Source: Halesus radiatus (taxonomy: Eukaryota > Arthropoda > Insecta > Trichoptera > Limnephilidae). Taken from it: a DNA stretch of 64,000 bases. Below, in pieces: positions 33,733 to 44,807 of the stretch (position 1 is its first letter; every line of letters begins with the position of its first letter). The position numbers and the translations under genes are program-made. The DNA lies in the NCBI GenBank assembly GCA_022606495.2, contig JAHDVE020001691.1, positions 1 through 64,000 on the forward strand, in the 5' to 3' direction. The notes under the pieces were generated by a model. It made no database searches. It was not told where the DNA came from and saw only the letters and a list, made by a program, of their open reading frames with translations.

Positions 33733-33850
33733 TATTTGGTATTTATACTTTATATTTTTACAAGTTTTTATAATTGATACTTAATATTTTTACAAGTTTT
33801 TATAACTTATACTTTATATTTTTAGAAGTTTTTTTAAAATTTATACTTTT
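33733..33850 (+). repeat. Three ~38-bp AT-rich tandem units
   Basis: Units of TATACTTTATATTTTTACAA plus GTTTTTATAAT, with small changes between copies, lying in the 3' sequence of the J2 LINE relic. Confidence 0.75.
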
Positions 33851-34099
33851 TATGCTCTATACTTTATCGTATTTATACTAAAAAAATTTGGACTTAACCC
33901 TTTTTTATAGGTGTTGTCTACATTTTTAAACTTCTTTTTTTTCGTTGTTTTCTTGTTATTGTTGTATTTACACTTTTCATACTTTTATGTTAAAGACACA
34001 TGTTCCACATTACATATCTTCTTTAGTAGCTTCCTCATTGCTGAGGATCGTGACCCCTACTCCACACCGTATATATAAATAAAAAAAAGTGTATGAAAT

Positions 34100-35209
34100 C
34101 ATTTAGGAGTATAATGATATATTCCAACACTTCCATTAGTGTTCAATTATTGCTTGATACTTGTTCGAACTTCTAGGTTATGCGTCGCATGCCTCTCAGG
34201 GTCTGGACTAAGCTAATCGTCAATAGAGCCGGGAAATAAAACTCGCGGTCGCCGCAGTTGCGACACAAAATAAAAAGTGAATAAGCCAAATAAAAGAGAC
34301 ACACCGAGTGAGGTTAGGCGAGGGTTGACTTAGCCAGTAGCTGCATAACGTGTATGTACTTCTATATTTATTAATTATGTATTTGTTTATACGTGCACAT
34401 GTTAATAATATTGAAAAATGTATTTAACACTTCACCACAATAAAGAATAATGCTTGCAATGTCGTGGAGTTTAAGGTTGGCGTGTGAATGAATTACCGTA
34501 AATGAGAGAAACCGGTACCGTGGAACTAGATTTGTTATTGTGTTCTTAAAAAACATCGTTTAACCCCCTTATTATTTTTAACGTAAGAAGTATTTTGATT
34601 TGGAAAAAAATTATACATTAAATAAACACTATTATTAAGTTATGCCGGGTTATTATTTTTATGGGTCACTGCAGTTTCGCACGTCGAAAGCATTATCAAA
34701 CTGTGGCTCGGATACTACACTCGAAATATTTGTACGATTTTCAATAGATATATTCACATACTTACTTAATTTACACTATTTAAGTGAAAACCTATTATTA
34801 ATTCATTTTTAAATATATTTACCATATATAATAATTATCGTAAACTGTTGGTTTTCGAAATTAAAAAAATAAATAAATAATAAGTAATGCGGAAGAATTG
34901 GTATTTTCCTGAAGTATGTCGTGAAGCAATTGATCCGTAAAATGTCAAATTCATCCAATTTTAAAATAAACTATTAATTATTTTAATTAAAAAACACAAA
35001 CCAATAGTGTAGTAGACTTGTTATATTTACCAAAAGTTCTGCATACATATTTTTTCACTTGGGAACTAACCAACAAATTCAGTTCGAATTAATAAGTTTC
35101 CTACCACTGCACTAAGGAGTAACACAGCAAGTCATAATAAATACTGCGAAACGCAATAACAATAAATAAATAATTACGCACGTAAACAAATCACAAAAAG
35201 TGAGCTAGA
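34100..35209. other. Non-coding, nothing recognised
   Basis: AT-rich. No gene or known repeat end is visible. Confidence 0.35.
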
Positions 35210-35500
35210 CACGACGCACGACGCGCGGACGCGGTGTGATGAAGTGCCTGCTTACCTGTATAAATAGGTATCAAGATCAACATTTAATTCGGGCGCCCGA
35301 TGTCAATGCTGCGAGCTGCGAGGGAGGGTGACGCGCGTGGAACGCGAGCAGGGAGCAATAGCAGCGGACAGAGAGCGGTAGCAGGGAGCGGTAGCAGCAA
35401 GCAACGGCCGATTTCCGCAAGCAACTGGGCTTCACTGTTCGCGGTGCTTCGAAAGGACAGGGTTGTCAAAGATAACGATATTCATTTAAATTGATAACAT
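35210..35500 (+). promoter_or_regulatory. Isolated GC-rich patch with TATA box, possible promoter
   Basis: In otherwise AT-rich DNA, CpG-rich sequence (CGACGCACGACGCGCGGACG) is followed by TATAAATA at about 35258-35265 and a candidate start around 35280-35290. A 64-codon plus frame begins at 35300 (MSMLRAAREG..., Arg/Ala/Ser-rich) over GAGCGGTAGCAGGGAGCGGT repeats. It could be a first exon and promoter of an unseen gene; an upstream exon of the PARL gene 11 kb away is possible but no phase-2 donor was found. Functional status is inference. Confidence 0.3.
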
Positions 35501-35795
35501 TGCATCTTATGTTAGTAAGGATACGGCGAATCTAATCAAGTAAATATTGAGTAAACTACCATTATATGAGATCACAGAACAATTAATGGATAAACCCGAA
35601 CTAAATCAAACCCTATGGTGGCCAGTACACACCTGCCAAAATTATTTTTAGTATTGACAATACTATTAAAGGAGTGCGCGCCCTAATATCGAAGAATTGC
35701 CAGAAGTATCGTATTTCGAAATATTATTTTATTTGGAGCCAACAGTTATTTATATATTTATTTATTTTACGCCCATAGTGCTTTCACATATTTAA

Positions 35796-36346
35796 TCAAT
35801 ATATATTATAAAAGAAAATCCAAAAAAAACGTGCGGTCCGCAAAAACTCAGAAATGAGTCCCGGTACGATCAAGGGAGTCATATGGTGTGGTAGATCTCT
35901 ATTCCCCCTCCAGGATGAGGGTTCCCGTTTTTAGCTAAAGGGCGTGATTTTGAAGATATAAGGGCTGGAAGTTTAGCCCTCTAGAAATTTTAAGTACAGT
36001 CTTCCGGAAAGTTCTAGAAGGTTCGATAAAGCTGTATAAAGTTCTGGAAGGAGTGGCGGGGTATGTTGGTCAGTCTAGAAGGTTCTAGATGGTTCGCAAA
36101 TGCTTTATTAAATTGAGGAAGGAGAAAGTTCTAGAAGCTTTCAGAAATAAATGGCGGAGTGTGTCGGTGAGTCTAGAAGGTTATGGAAAGTTCTAAAAGG
36201 TTCGATAATCTTAATTTTCATCAATATATATTATTTAAAAAGTATTCGAGAGCATTCCACAACATTCCAGAACATCCCGGAACATCCCGGAACATTCTGG
36301 AATATTGTCAAATGTTGTCCTGAGCGAAGCCGGGTACCCCAGCTAG
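35796..36346 (+). mobile_element. Helitron-like non-autonomous element
   Basis: The 5' end is TCAATATATATTATAAAAGA after an A. The 3' end is GAGCGAAGCCGGGTACCCC followed by AGCTAG and then a T. TC start, CTAG end, a GGGTACCC palindrome about 4 bp before the end, insertion between A and T, and no terminal inverted repeats or duplication fit a Helitron. No RepHel frame, so non-autonomous (551 bp). The 3' end resembles those at 40758 and 16745. The interior carries an HSE array and a 98-bp internal duplication. Confidence 0.7.
36002..36307. promoter_or_regulatory. Array of heat shock elements (HSF sites)
   Basis: HSF trimers bind inverted nGAAn units spaced by 5 bp. At 36002-36024 there are five perfect alternating units (TTC..GAA..TTC..GAA..TTC). 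Further in-register runs: 36042-36049 (two units), 36073-36095 (five, three perfect), 36124-36146 (five, four perfect), 36171-36203 (seven, four perfect) and 36245-36307 (thirteen, eight perfect). About 37 units fall in 306 bp, far above chance. The alternative is a palindromic TTCTAGAA minisatellite without regulatory role. Confidence 0.6.
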
Positions 36347-36349
36347 TAA

Positions 36350-37780
36350 TATAATAATGGAGTAAATTATTAGCTCATACAAACAATATCAATGGGTAGA
36401 TAATATACCTGAAAACTTAGCGTTTACGATACGCAAAATTTTTACGCAAATTTTTACGCAAATTTTTACGCAAAATTTTCGGATTTTTCGTACGATATTC
36501 TGGAATTTTTAAATATGTAACATTGTAAGTTCTTTGCCTTTGCCATATTCATGTTCTAGAGAATCCCATCTAATGTCACACATGCTTGCGCACTCTGGAT
36601 TGAAACCATGTACATGTTTCGAGTGCAGTTATTCGTTTTTCTTGAACGTGTCTCGGACCGGAGGTTGCCCACATGTGGTCTATGGTTTTGACAAGTTTGA
36701 ATAGTAATAAAATGGAACGCAGCTAACTAAGTCGAAAACACCGCGTACTGTCATTCTTTTTACGATTTTCAGAAAAAAAGACAAGATAGTTTTGCACAAT
36801 GATACGTAGGCATATCTTTTAATTAATTTTATTTAACGAGTGAACATCCCTAGAGCGGAAGCGTTGCTGTACCGTGTACTGTCAATCAGTCTATAATCGA
36901 GGCAATTACATTACGAGAAGTAATCAGTAGCGGGACAAAAGAAATGCTGTAACAAATAAATACCCACCATCGCTCCTTCTGCTAACTGCGCCATTCTTTT
37001 AATTGGACTGCCACTGCGAGGACATTTTAGCGTGCCAGTCAGTGGTGCCTCGCGACTGTTGAGTGTAAGATTAAGATTGAAAAATATGAAATAGCTTCTA
37101 TTATTGTAGCCGAAAAGGATTTTTTTTTAATTTTTGCTACAACAATTAATTAGTAATTTCATATTTTCCAATCTTACCATACACAACAGTTGCAAGCCGC
37201 CACCGAAATGAGGAAAATTCTTCTGGTCGGGGGAAGCTTCTCGTTGATCATTTCAAGAAAACAGAAATGAAGAGAACGTACTAACCCCTTTTTAAAAACC
37301 ACGAATCAGTTGTTTGACCGTCAAGCATAACAGCCATCAAAAACTAAACAAAATCTGACAGGCCGAGAATCGGCGGTCAACTGAAACAGTTTATAAAGTG
37401 ACGAAAAATTCAAAATGGCGCTAGTTTTCGATTTGACGACAAATGTGATTTGATTTGATGACAAATGTGACCGGAGTTCAAACAACTAGGCTTATGCGCG
37501 TTTTACACGATTCTATTTTTCATCCAGTTTCCATATGGGAGGTCTTTTAATATGGATTCGGGATGAAAAATGGGACGTGTTCTATATTTGGTGCCGATTT
37601 TCGTACAATTTGGTGCGCATTATTTGACAGCTGTTGGGAGTGGGAAATTTCCTGAATCGTGGAAAACGTGATATCGATTCCAAAGATTTCGAACACAATA
37701 AAATGTTAAGATTTTCGACCTGCGAACATATTACCAAAGTATGAGCAAGTGATGGAATAGATAATTAAGTCTCAACTTGA
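36350..37780. other. Non-coding; weak inverted repeat near 37.05-37.2 kb
   Basis: At 37045-37215, CAGTGGTGCCTCGCGACTGT and an AAGATTGAAAAATATGAAAT arm are loosely inverse to the sequence ending GCAAGCCGCCAC, suggesting an old hAT-type MITE. No flanking duplication was found. At 37500-37570 a block with GATTCTATTTTTCATCCAGT resembles parts of other MITEs here (7540, 60612). No gene seen. Confidence 0.35.
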
Positions 37781-37889
37781 GGAATACTTGGAAAAAATAA
37801 AAACATCCTTTGTGAAGAACAATTCGGATGTAGGAGCAACAATTCGTGCGAAACAGCGTTAAATTTAGTAATTGATGACTGTTGGGAAT

Positions 37890-38300
37890 ATATTAATTAA
37901 AACTTGTGTATTGTTGCGGTGTTATTAGATTTTCAGAGAGCTTTTGAAACAGTACATAGAAAAGAGTCGTTAAAAAATTAAAGAAATATAAAATAAAGGG
38001 GAAAGAATTAGAATGGTTTAAAAATTATTTAATCCAGACTGCAAACAAAGGTAACTATGTGTCAAATCGGATTGAAAATACCCTTGGGCGTGCCGAAAGG
38101 ATCAGTATTGGGGCCAATATTGTTTATTCTCTACATAAATAACATTGTAAAAATACTAAACTCTACAAAATACGACTGTTTGCAGACGATTCACTGACTT
38201 GTATTTCAGAAGAATATGATAAAGCAAGATAAATAGAGATTTGGATACTGTGTCAAAACGGCTCAAACTAAATGTTAATAAGACTAAGTTATCATTTAGA
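37890..38300 (+). pseudogene. LINE reverse transcriptase palm fragment
   Basis: Across broken plus frames: LLDFQRAFETVHR (first catalytic Asp block), then GVPKGSVLGPILFILYINNI (the PQGS-type block), then RLFADDSLTCISEEYDKA (catalytic FADD), then LDTVSKRLKLNVNKTK. These are RT palm motifs of a jockey/CR1-type LINE in correct order. Frameshifts and stops separate them. Confidence 0.85.
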
Positions 38301-39360
38301 CTATCTAAGATCATGGACTATACCAAAACCCTGTGCAGGCTTTTACTTGAATGTTCTCTCAAATGTATACGTTTGGCATTGCTTCATTTTTGTATTGATG
38401 TGCTGTTATTTTCCGTATTCTGTGTAATTCGACAATGGTTAGTGAGTAAAAAAATTATACAAAATGAGACCAAATACGTACAAAAAAAAATTCAAAGGTT
38501 TATATAAATGAAGAATCATTAAAAAGGTAGAAGAATCATTAAAAAGGTAGAAGAATTATATTTTGTATAGCTGATTTTCTACCAAAAAAATCAAAAATTA
38601 TAGGACCCAATATGATTTCCAGGTCGGATCGGTATGAAAAAAGCATCGTGTAAACACCCATAAAAGCTTTGATTTAATAAATGCTTGCTCAAACATCACA
38701 TCTTGGTTGTACCCACGTTGGAGTTGCTTTTTAAGGAGAATCGATATAAAATTGGGTTTTGACCTGGTTTTACCACGGGATGAATATTTAATAACTTACA
38801 GCCCGCAGGTAACAAAGTTATTGGGGTGAAATAAACACGTTACCTGCTAAGTACTAATATAAATTCGTTTCGTAACAGAGTTGAAGATATTTTTTGATAC
38901 CGACTGTTTATAAAGACGCAAAATACCTACAAAAAAAACTGCGAGTTTTTGCATAACTGTATCTACTTGCCCACTCGTGTCACCATAACATAACTTGACC
39001 CAACAGCGTTTCTTTTATTTTTAATTCCCACATATGCTCTATCTGTTAAGTTGGGTTAAATGGAGGACGCACAACGCACCAACGCAACAACGAACAGGAG
39101 TATGTCGATAGTGTAAAGCAAAAACTCTTAAAACAGTAACGGTTCTTTTATTTTTTTATTATTGAAATGAATACATTTTATGATTCAAATTACAATAGTA
39201 CACTTCTCTTTTAAGCAACGCTTGTGTAGAGAAGTGGAGTTTAAATATTACGATTACACGTTTACATATATTATGTTACATTGCATGAAAATGTTACATG
39301 AAAATTATAGATAAGAGAATGTTTCCACGATAATTATTAGATAACACGACAGAGTTAGAT
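38300..39360. other. Non-coding or degraded LINE continuation
   Basis: An 88-codon plus frame directly follows the RT relic (from 38241) without clear similarity. The rest is unrecognised. Confidence 0.3.
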
Positions 39361-39361
39361 T

Positions 39362-39480
39362 ATTATTTTTTTCTTAAGAAAAGACAAACATTCCCAGGTT
39401 ATGAATAACCTGACAAAATTTGAAAATCTCCTACTACCATCACAGTAAGCGAAAGATGCTGCTTGTGTCGTGGTGTTTAC
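39362..39480 (-). mobile_element. SINE-B tail fragment
   Basis: GACAAACATTCCCAGGTTAT, GAATAACCTGACAAAATTTG and GCGAAAGATGCTGCTTGTG correspond to the minus copy at 11590-11690; the tRNA-like head is absent. Confidence 0.6.
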
Positions 39481-39524
39481 ATAATAGAAAAAAGAGAGAA
39501 TATAGTGAAAAGTTTTCAATTAGA

Positions 39525-39722
39525 AGTTATTAACTAACTAACTAACCATCATACCATTTCCCCGTAGGGGTAGGCAGAGAGGACGGACCGCCAAACAACT
39601 CGATCTTGGCATACACTTTTTGCTTCATTCACTTTCATACATTCTCTTCTGTTATTCCGACTTCTGACATGGCCCGACTCAAGTAATTGATTCACTTGAT
39701 CGTGCCATGTCTTCCTCGGACG
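39525..39722 (-). mobile_element. Short RTE-like LINE insertion with 9-bp TSD
   Basis: A 198-bp extreme 3' fragment of the RTE-like LINE (GACGGACCGCCAAACAACTC, ATTCCGACTTCTGACATGGC) with (GTTA)n tail. TCAATTAGA is repeated at 39516-39524 and 39723-39731. Confidence 0.8.
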
Positions 39723-39933
39723 TCAATTAGATATGTAAGTACATTGTGGCGCTGGAAATTTATCGTACAACGGAATCTTCGGAATTTATTAGTATGTACC
39801 ATATATAAAGAAAAAAAATACTCGTCGGCAGTTACTTTTTATCCTAGTTTTCGTGGGGATCGACTAATATTTTCCGTTGAGAAACAGTTCAAATTATTAT
39901 CTGTTTTTTTTAAATACTTGTATCTGGTATATG

Positions 39934-39967
39934 AGTGTGTGTGTGTGTGTGTGTGTGTATGAGTGTG
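39934..39967 (+). repeat. (GT)n microsatellite
   Basis: GAGTGTGTGTGTGTGTGTGT run with one interruption; it creates the VCVCVCV end of a spurious frame. Confidence 0.95.
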
Positions 39968-39969
39968 TT

Positions 39970-40757
39970 GTTTTTTAGTTTACTTAAGTGTCGGATCTTT
40001 TTAAGCTTGTTTCGAAATATTTTTAAATTGCATTTGTATGTTCGTTAGAATCATTCATATTTCTAATGTCTTCTGGCAAGTTATTTAAAAATATATTCAT
40101 TTGCGTGCGTGATGGTGTTGTGCAAATAATGAAGTGTTGATTTCACCTGGTGACAATACGAATTTAAATCTTGTGCGATTTTCTGTGACATATTGATATT
40201 TTTATTTTCTTTTAGTATTTGAATTATTTTTTTAAATGTAATTAAAATTTGATACTTATTTGAAATTGTTCTAACAGTAATTTTGTAGAGTAATTTCTGA
40301 TACTTCTCGCAGACTGATTCGTGCAAAAAAAACGTCACGGGACGGTGGATAATCATGACGAGGGAAGAGCGACGAGGCGATTCGGGGCGATCGTGTCAAC
40401 TACACTCTCGTGGTCAGGTTCTTTTAAGAGGTTCCGCTTTTAGTTTCGAGAGTTTAGAGCAAGCGTAAAGATTGCCGATTTGGTAGACATTAACAATAAT
40501 ATGTTCGTAGATGGGTACCACTTTTCTAGATAAAACTCTGATCAAATAAGCTACCGTAATAAACTCCTATGACGTAGATGTTCTGGGTAGCCGGCAGAGT
40601 AAAGTTGCCAAGGTGGAACTGTTCTACCAGGACTGCCGATGCTTGGTAGAGAGCGTTCATTGATACAAATTTATTAAACTAGATATAAGAGCAAGTTAAG
40701 AAGTAGGATGCCTAAGGAGAAAAACCATGGGCGGACAAATAGTTTATTTATAGATGA
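39970..40757. other. Non-coding, nothing recognised
   Basis: A 91-codon minus frame (40081-40356) has no recognised domain. No repeat ends seen. Confidence 0.3.
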
Positions 40758-40930
40758 CTAGCTGATGTGTACCCGGCCTTGTTCGGGATTTTTTATTTTT
40801 TAAGTTGTGAATTTTTGCTGGTCATTAGGGTGCCATAATTGATTTTACAGCGAAAGGAACTATCTCCAAATAAATAAAAACATTCATTTGAATATTTTAT
40901 TTCATTCCAAATGTTTTATTTTTTATGACA
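40758..40930 (-). mobile_element. Helitron 3' end, minus orientation
   Basis: On the minus strand the sequence ends CGAACAAGGCCGGGTACAC, ATCAGCTAG, followed by T. It shares about 180 bp with the relic at 16740-16930 and the CCGGGTAC...CAGCTAG end with the element at 35796-36346. The 5' end was not located. Confidence 0.6.
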
Positions 40931-41084
40931 AAGAATACTTCCAAATAAGTGAAATAAAAATAATAAAGAGGATTTTTTTTAAATCTAGCCATTGATAATA
41001 AAATTACGGAATTTAAATAAACACTTTGTCTTGAAAACTGAAGAAGTAGCAAACTTAAGCTACTGCGTCGTTTTATTTTTTATT

Positions 41085-41260
41085 GAATACCGCAAGACTC
41101 CCAAGTACCCGGAGCCAGTAGGACTAAATTATCCCCAAACGGAGCATGTTGTGAAGCTGGAGGAAGTAGGGGGAGGGAGATGGGGGAGACCATGGTTAGG
41201 AAATGTCTAGCTATTCAAATCTGGTCACTAAGCACGGCTAAATCCATTTATAAGCCGAAA
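41085..41260 (-). mobile_element. SINE-A fragment
   Basis: Inverse of the SINE-A 3' half: ACCCGGAGCCAGTAGGACTA, CGGAGCATGTTGTGAAGCTG and CTATTCAAATCTGGTCACTA. Confidence 0.65.
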
Positions 41261-41350
41261 CGAAAAAACCTGTTCTTAATAATAATAATATAATAAAATA
41301 TTACACTTCCAGAATTAAACACGGGCGTAATTATACACTTGAAAAATAAT

Positions 41351-41400
41351 GTAGGGGTAGGGGTAAGGGTAGGGGTAGGGGTAGGAGTAAGAGTAGGAGT
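41351..41400 (+). repeat. (GGGGTA)n microsatellite
   Basis: About eight degenerate 6-bp units (GTAGGGGTAGGGGTAAGGGT, then GTAGGAGTAAGAG), directly before a minus-strand LINE tail. Confidence 0.9.
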
Positions 41401-41402
41401 TA

Positions 41403-41560
41403 ATACTTGGACGATTTATATAGCGCAATTTTTGTGAAAAATCACCTCAAGGGCGGTGTACAAATACTACTTGCTAGGGTTAATCTTATTATGTACATAT
41501 ACAGAAAACATACTTACCTGGTAGGGCACTCCAGATTAAAACTTAATTAAATTACAATGT
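41403..41560 (-). mobile_element. LINE 3' hairpin tail, minus orientation
   Basis: ATAGCGCAATTTTTGTGAAA and ATCACCTCAAGGGCGG form the inverse tail; the further part matches 10.3-10.4 kb (ACAGAAAACATACTTACCTG). The (AAT)n part is interrupted by the GGGGTA array. Confidence 0.7.
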
Positions 41561-43479
41561 TTTTTCTGGCAGGGGTAACGGTAGCGGTAGCAGTAGTACA
41601 TTACGACCTCAAAACTTTACTTCAAACCATTCATAACCCCGGACAACGTTTTTAGTTTTTTTTTATTATTTCTTATAAAAGTGTTTATGTACGATTGATA
41701 ATTCAAAGAATTGGGTCTATTACGAAATATGGTTTCTACTATTGTATTTTCATTATTAAAATCTTCTGTTCGCATAAATCATGAATTACCCAATTTTGGC
41801 GCATATTATGCGTAAATACTAAATTAGGCAGGTGTTCCGTCAAACCAAACTGTTCTTTTTTTCTTATGAAATTTATTTAGCTCACGCTTAAACAAAAAAA
41901 AACAAAGATTTTTGAAGTGTGTAATTCCGGTAGGTGTAATTCTCTGCATGTTTAATTACGTCCGTGTGTAATTCTGGCGGTGTAATATTGGTGCTAGAAA
42001 TTCACGCCCGTGTTACTTCGTCGTGTAACCGATAATATTATGTTATTTTCCGGTAATCTGCTTCCTACGCACCCCTTACTCCTTGCGTTGCTTTCCACTT
42101 CAACGCGTAATGAGGAAACATTATTTTCGTACATACTCGTATTTGCTGGTTAACATTTGTCCGGACGAAAGTCGGATTCTTCCGAAACCGGTCGACAGTT
42201 AAAATTAATCTAGTAATTAAATCAAATAATTTGTTTCAATTAATCTAAGTTTGGCCATCCCACTGACGTCAAAATTAATAGACTTGCGCTGAGTACATCT
42301 TCGACAGCTGGAGATAAAAGGTCACATGACATCCATTTTGGCACCTTGAGGTGATTTTCCCACGAAAACGGCGCTATAGACGTAATCAAATTATTATTAT
42401 TATTATTAAACTAAATATTCCAACAAAATATTCGGTTTTCGTAAACAAGTCGAACCATTTTACTTAGTTGCTGTTTTCTATCAGTGAAATCCTCGGACTC
42501 AGTCCTTCGTTCCTTTCGGTCCGTCGAATCCGGTGAAATGACAGGAGTCATCGTTCCGCTGTTTCCTTGGTATCTCTGATTCCGGAAGGAAAAAACGTAC
42601 ATATTGCACCTTTGAATGTGGTCGCTTTTCGTTTCTGACTCGGACTGCTCCGGGTGTTTCTGATTCCGGAAGCAAAAATCGTTCATATTACACTATTAAA
42701 TAGGGTCGCTTTTCATTTCTGACTTCAATCCAAAACCTTAGTCGTTCCTAGAGTGACTCCGGAACGAGTGAATCCGTATTTGCGAACTCGAAGTCCATCG
42801 CCTTTGGAATCGGATTCACTGGACTCGGTCCAGCCGGAACGACTCTTCTCTCTCTATGCCGCGCCTGCCGTTGTACATTGTTTTGTCTACCGTACCGAAA
42901 ATATCAATACCTATATAATTTTTAATAATGTCTACTAACTAATAATATTTAAAATAAATAATAACATAGTTGGTAACTTACTTAATATTGAGTTTTTCTC
43001 TTGTTAAAACTACGCAAGTATTGATATTTTTAATTAATGTCATTCACTTAATGACAGCTGACAGCTGTCATCCGAGAGAACCACACTTTACTTAACAAGA
43101 ACGGGAATGGACCTCCTGGTCTTCCCATAGGCCGACAGAAAGACGTCAGAGCTTTTGGCACCGTACAAAATATAAAATTTTACACTGTTTTAATTTCAAT
43201 TGGCAAAAAAAATTGTAACATAATAAGAGTTTTAAATATGCGGACTAGGCAGATCGCGTGTCAATGGAATGATAGAAGTTGTTAGGTGACCCAATGGCAT
43301 ATCAGTCCTATCACTCAACGAGCTATCACTAAACTTTGTTGGCAAACTGCCCCCAGCCTTCAGACTTCTTTCAATGCTGCCGATTCTCCCCGATTCCCTG
43401 CCGAGATCATTGAGATATTAGTCACAAGAAAAGCTGGTCAAGCATTTAACCAAATGAAAAGATCAAACTGTAACAATTT
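41561..43479. other. Non-coding; shared block cut by a LINE tail
   Basis: At 42262-42348 a block shared with 16480-16560 (ACTGACGTC...CCATTTTGGCACC) ends exactly where a LINE tail starts. A 91-codon minus frame at 42411-42686 contains two near-identical units (FCFRNQKHPEQSESETKSDH and FSFRNQRYQG...), a short tandem repeat. No gene seen. Confidence 0.35.
42348..42408 (+). mobile_element. LINE 3' hairpin tail, very short insertion
   Basis: TTGAGGTGATTTTCCCACGA, AAACGGCGCTATAGACG, then (ATT)n: only the terminal ~60 bp of the LINE. Confidence 0.7.
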
Positions 43480-44070
43480 TTTACATTAACTCCACACAGG
43501 AGGCCCTGAGTAAAATAATTTCTTTCAGGACCAATGTCATATTTGAGGATGCTGTGTGGAGGGTCTCTTTTAGGAGAGCGAGGCGTGAACGTCGGTCTTA
43601 AAGAAACCCATGTCGTAGGAGGAAGGAAACACAGAGGCCGGCAAGTCATTCCACAGCCAAGAATGAGTCGTAGAAACGACCTGTTCTCATGAAACAAATG
43701 TCAACCGTGTACAGATATTGGGGGCGCGTTTGACGTGTTTCTCGACTGCGCACCGATGCCGGAGGGATTAACAACGCTAGTTCTTCAGAGCATCTTCCAT
43801 TGAAATACCGGTAGAACAAGGACAGCATTCCCGCCTATGCTCTAAAGATTGCAATCCGTTTAAGATAGTAGAAACTATCAAATGGACCGCCCCCTTTTTG
43901 CAGTCAAGGGTTTTTTCAGGTATTTTATGAACAGAGGTGGCTACCAAATTCTACAGTGGGGCGCACTTGGGATTTGTACGGGGTCAGCAGTGTACTATTA
44001 CTAAGTATCTGCGGGCCCTATACATTACGCTCAGTTTCTGAGAGCTTAACTTAATTCTGGCTTCAATGTT
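43480..44070 (-). pseudogene. LINE family J1, 3' half relic
   Basis: The minus strand encodes FYRYFNGRCSEELALLIPPA, SVRSRETRQTRPQYLYTVD, ICFMRTGRFYDSF and, further 5', fragments near 43930-44060 shared with 15.7 kb (GGGTCAGCAG...GTACTATTA). A deletion removes the W-N-D-LP region. The 3' UTR block CTCCACACAGGAGGCCC is present. Confidence 0.75.
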
Positions 44071-44807
44071 ACCCCTCACCAGCTATATATTTTTGTAAGT
44101 GTAAAGGCGGGTCTCCTGCGAATGTTTTTTCGAAACATTACACTAAAACATTTGTTTTCATACGCATTCTGTCTGCTGCTAAAATGTTTAGCTTTGGTTA
44201 AAAAGGCAACTAACGAACGTAAATATCTCTTAAACCGGGCTGATAAAGCAACTTAAATTCTGGCCCCGAGGGTTGTGTGATAATAATGACAATTCAGGAA
44301 TGTTGAACTTCACGCATAAAAGTTAAGTCGGGTGGATTGGTTCAATGCCGACCTACTCGACTACTAACTGGTCTTCTTAACTACATGACTTCTCGACTAC
44401 TCGACTTCTAGAATGTAGAATGATTCAGCTTCTGGTGTAGTAGGTCAGCTTCCGTGCACCCGTAGTTATCGAGGCTTCGAATTAACTCGAGCGTGGGCCG
44501 CACTAGGTTGTTTCACAATAGCCGGGTTGTTTCATCCCAAAGCCGAGGTTTGGCTAAACTTGACAATTTTATATCCGTTCTATCATTTATAGCTAGTATT
44601 TTGAACTGTTTAGAATGTACCTATGTTTAGTTAAATTTCAGAAATTAGAACGTAGTTAAAAATATGAAGGTTAAAGGTTTTTTAAATTCTTTAAAAACAA
44701 CAACGATTTAAATTAGCAGCAAACTACATTTTGGTCATTTTACTATAAACGAACACGAACATTCAATGGTAAAAAACAAACATTTATAAATTATCACTGG
44801 ACACATA
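44071..44807. other. Non-coding, nothing firm
   Basis: Holds CGGGTTGTTTCATCCCAAAG (44523), a dispersed block shared with 22604. No gene seen. Confidence 0.35.

Noticed and set aside
37045..37215. hAT-type MITE
   Set aside because: Arms pair only loosely and the 8-bp flanks (GTGCCAGT and AAATGAGG) do not match.
41351..41400. Interstitial telomere repeat
   Set aside because: The unit is GGGGTA with variants and not TTAGG; too short and tied to a LINE end.
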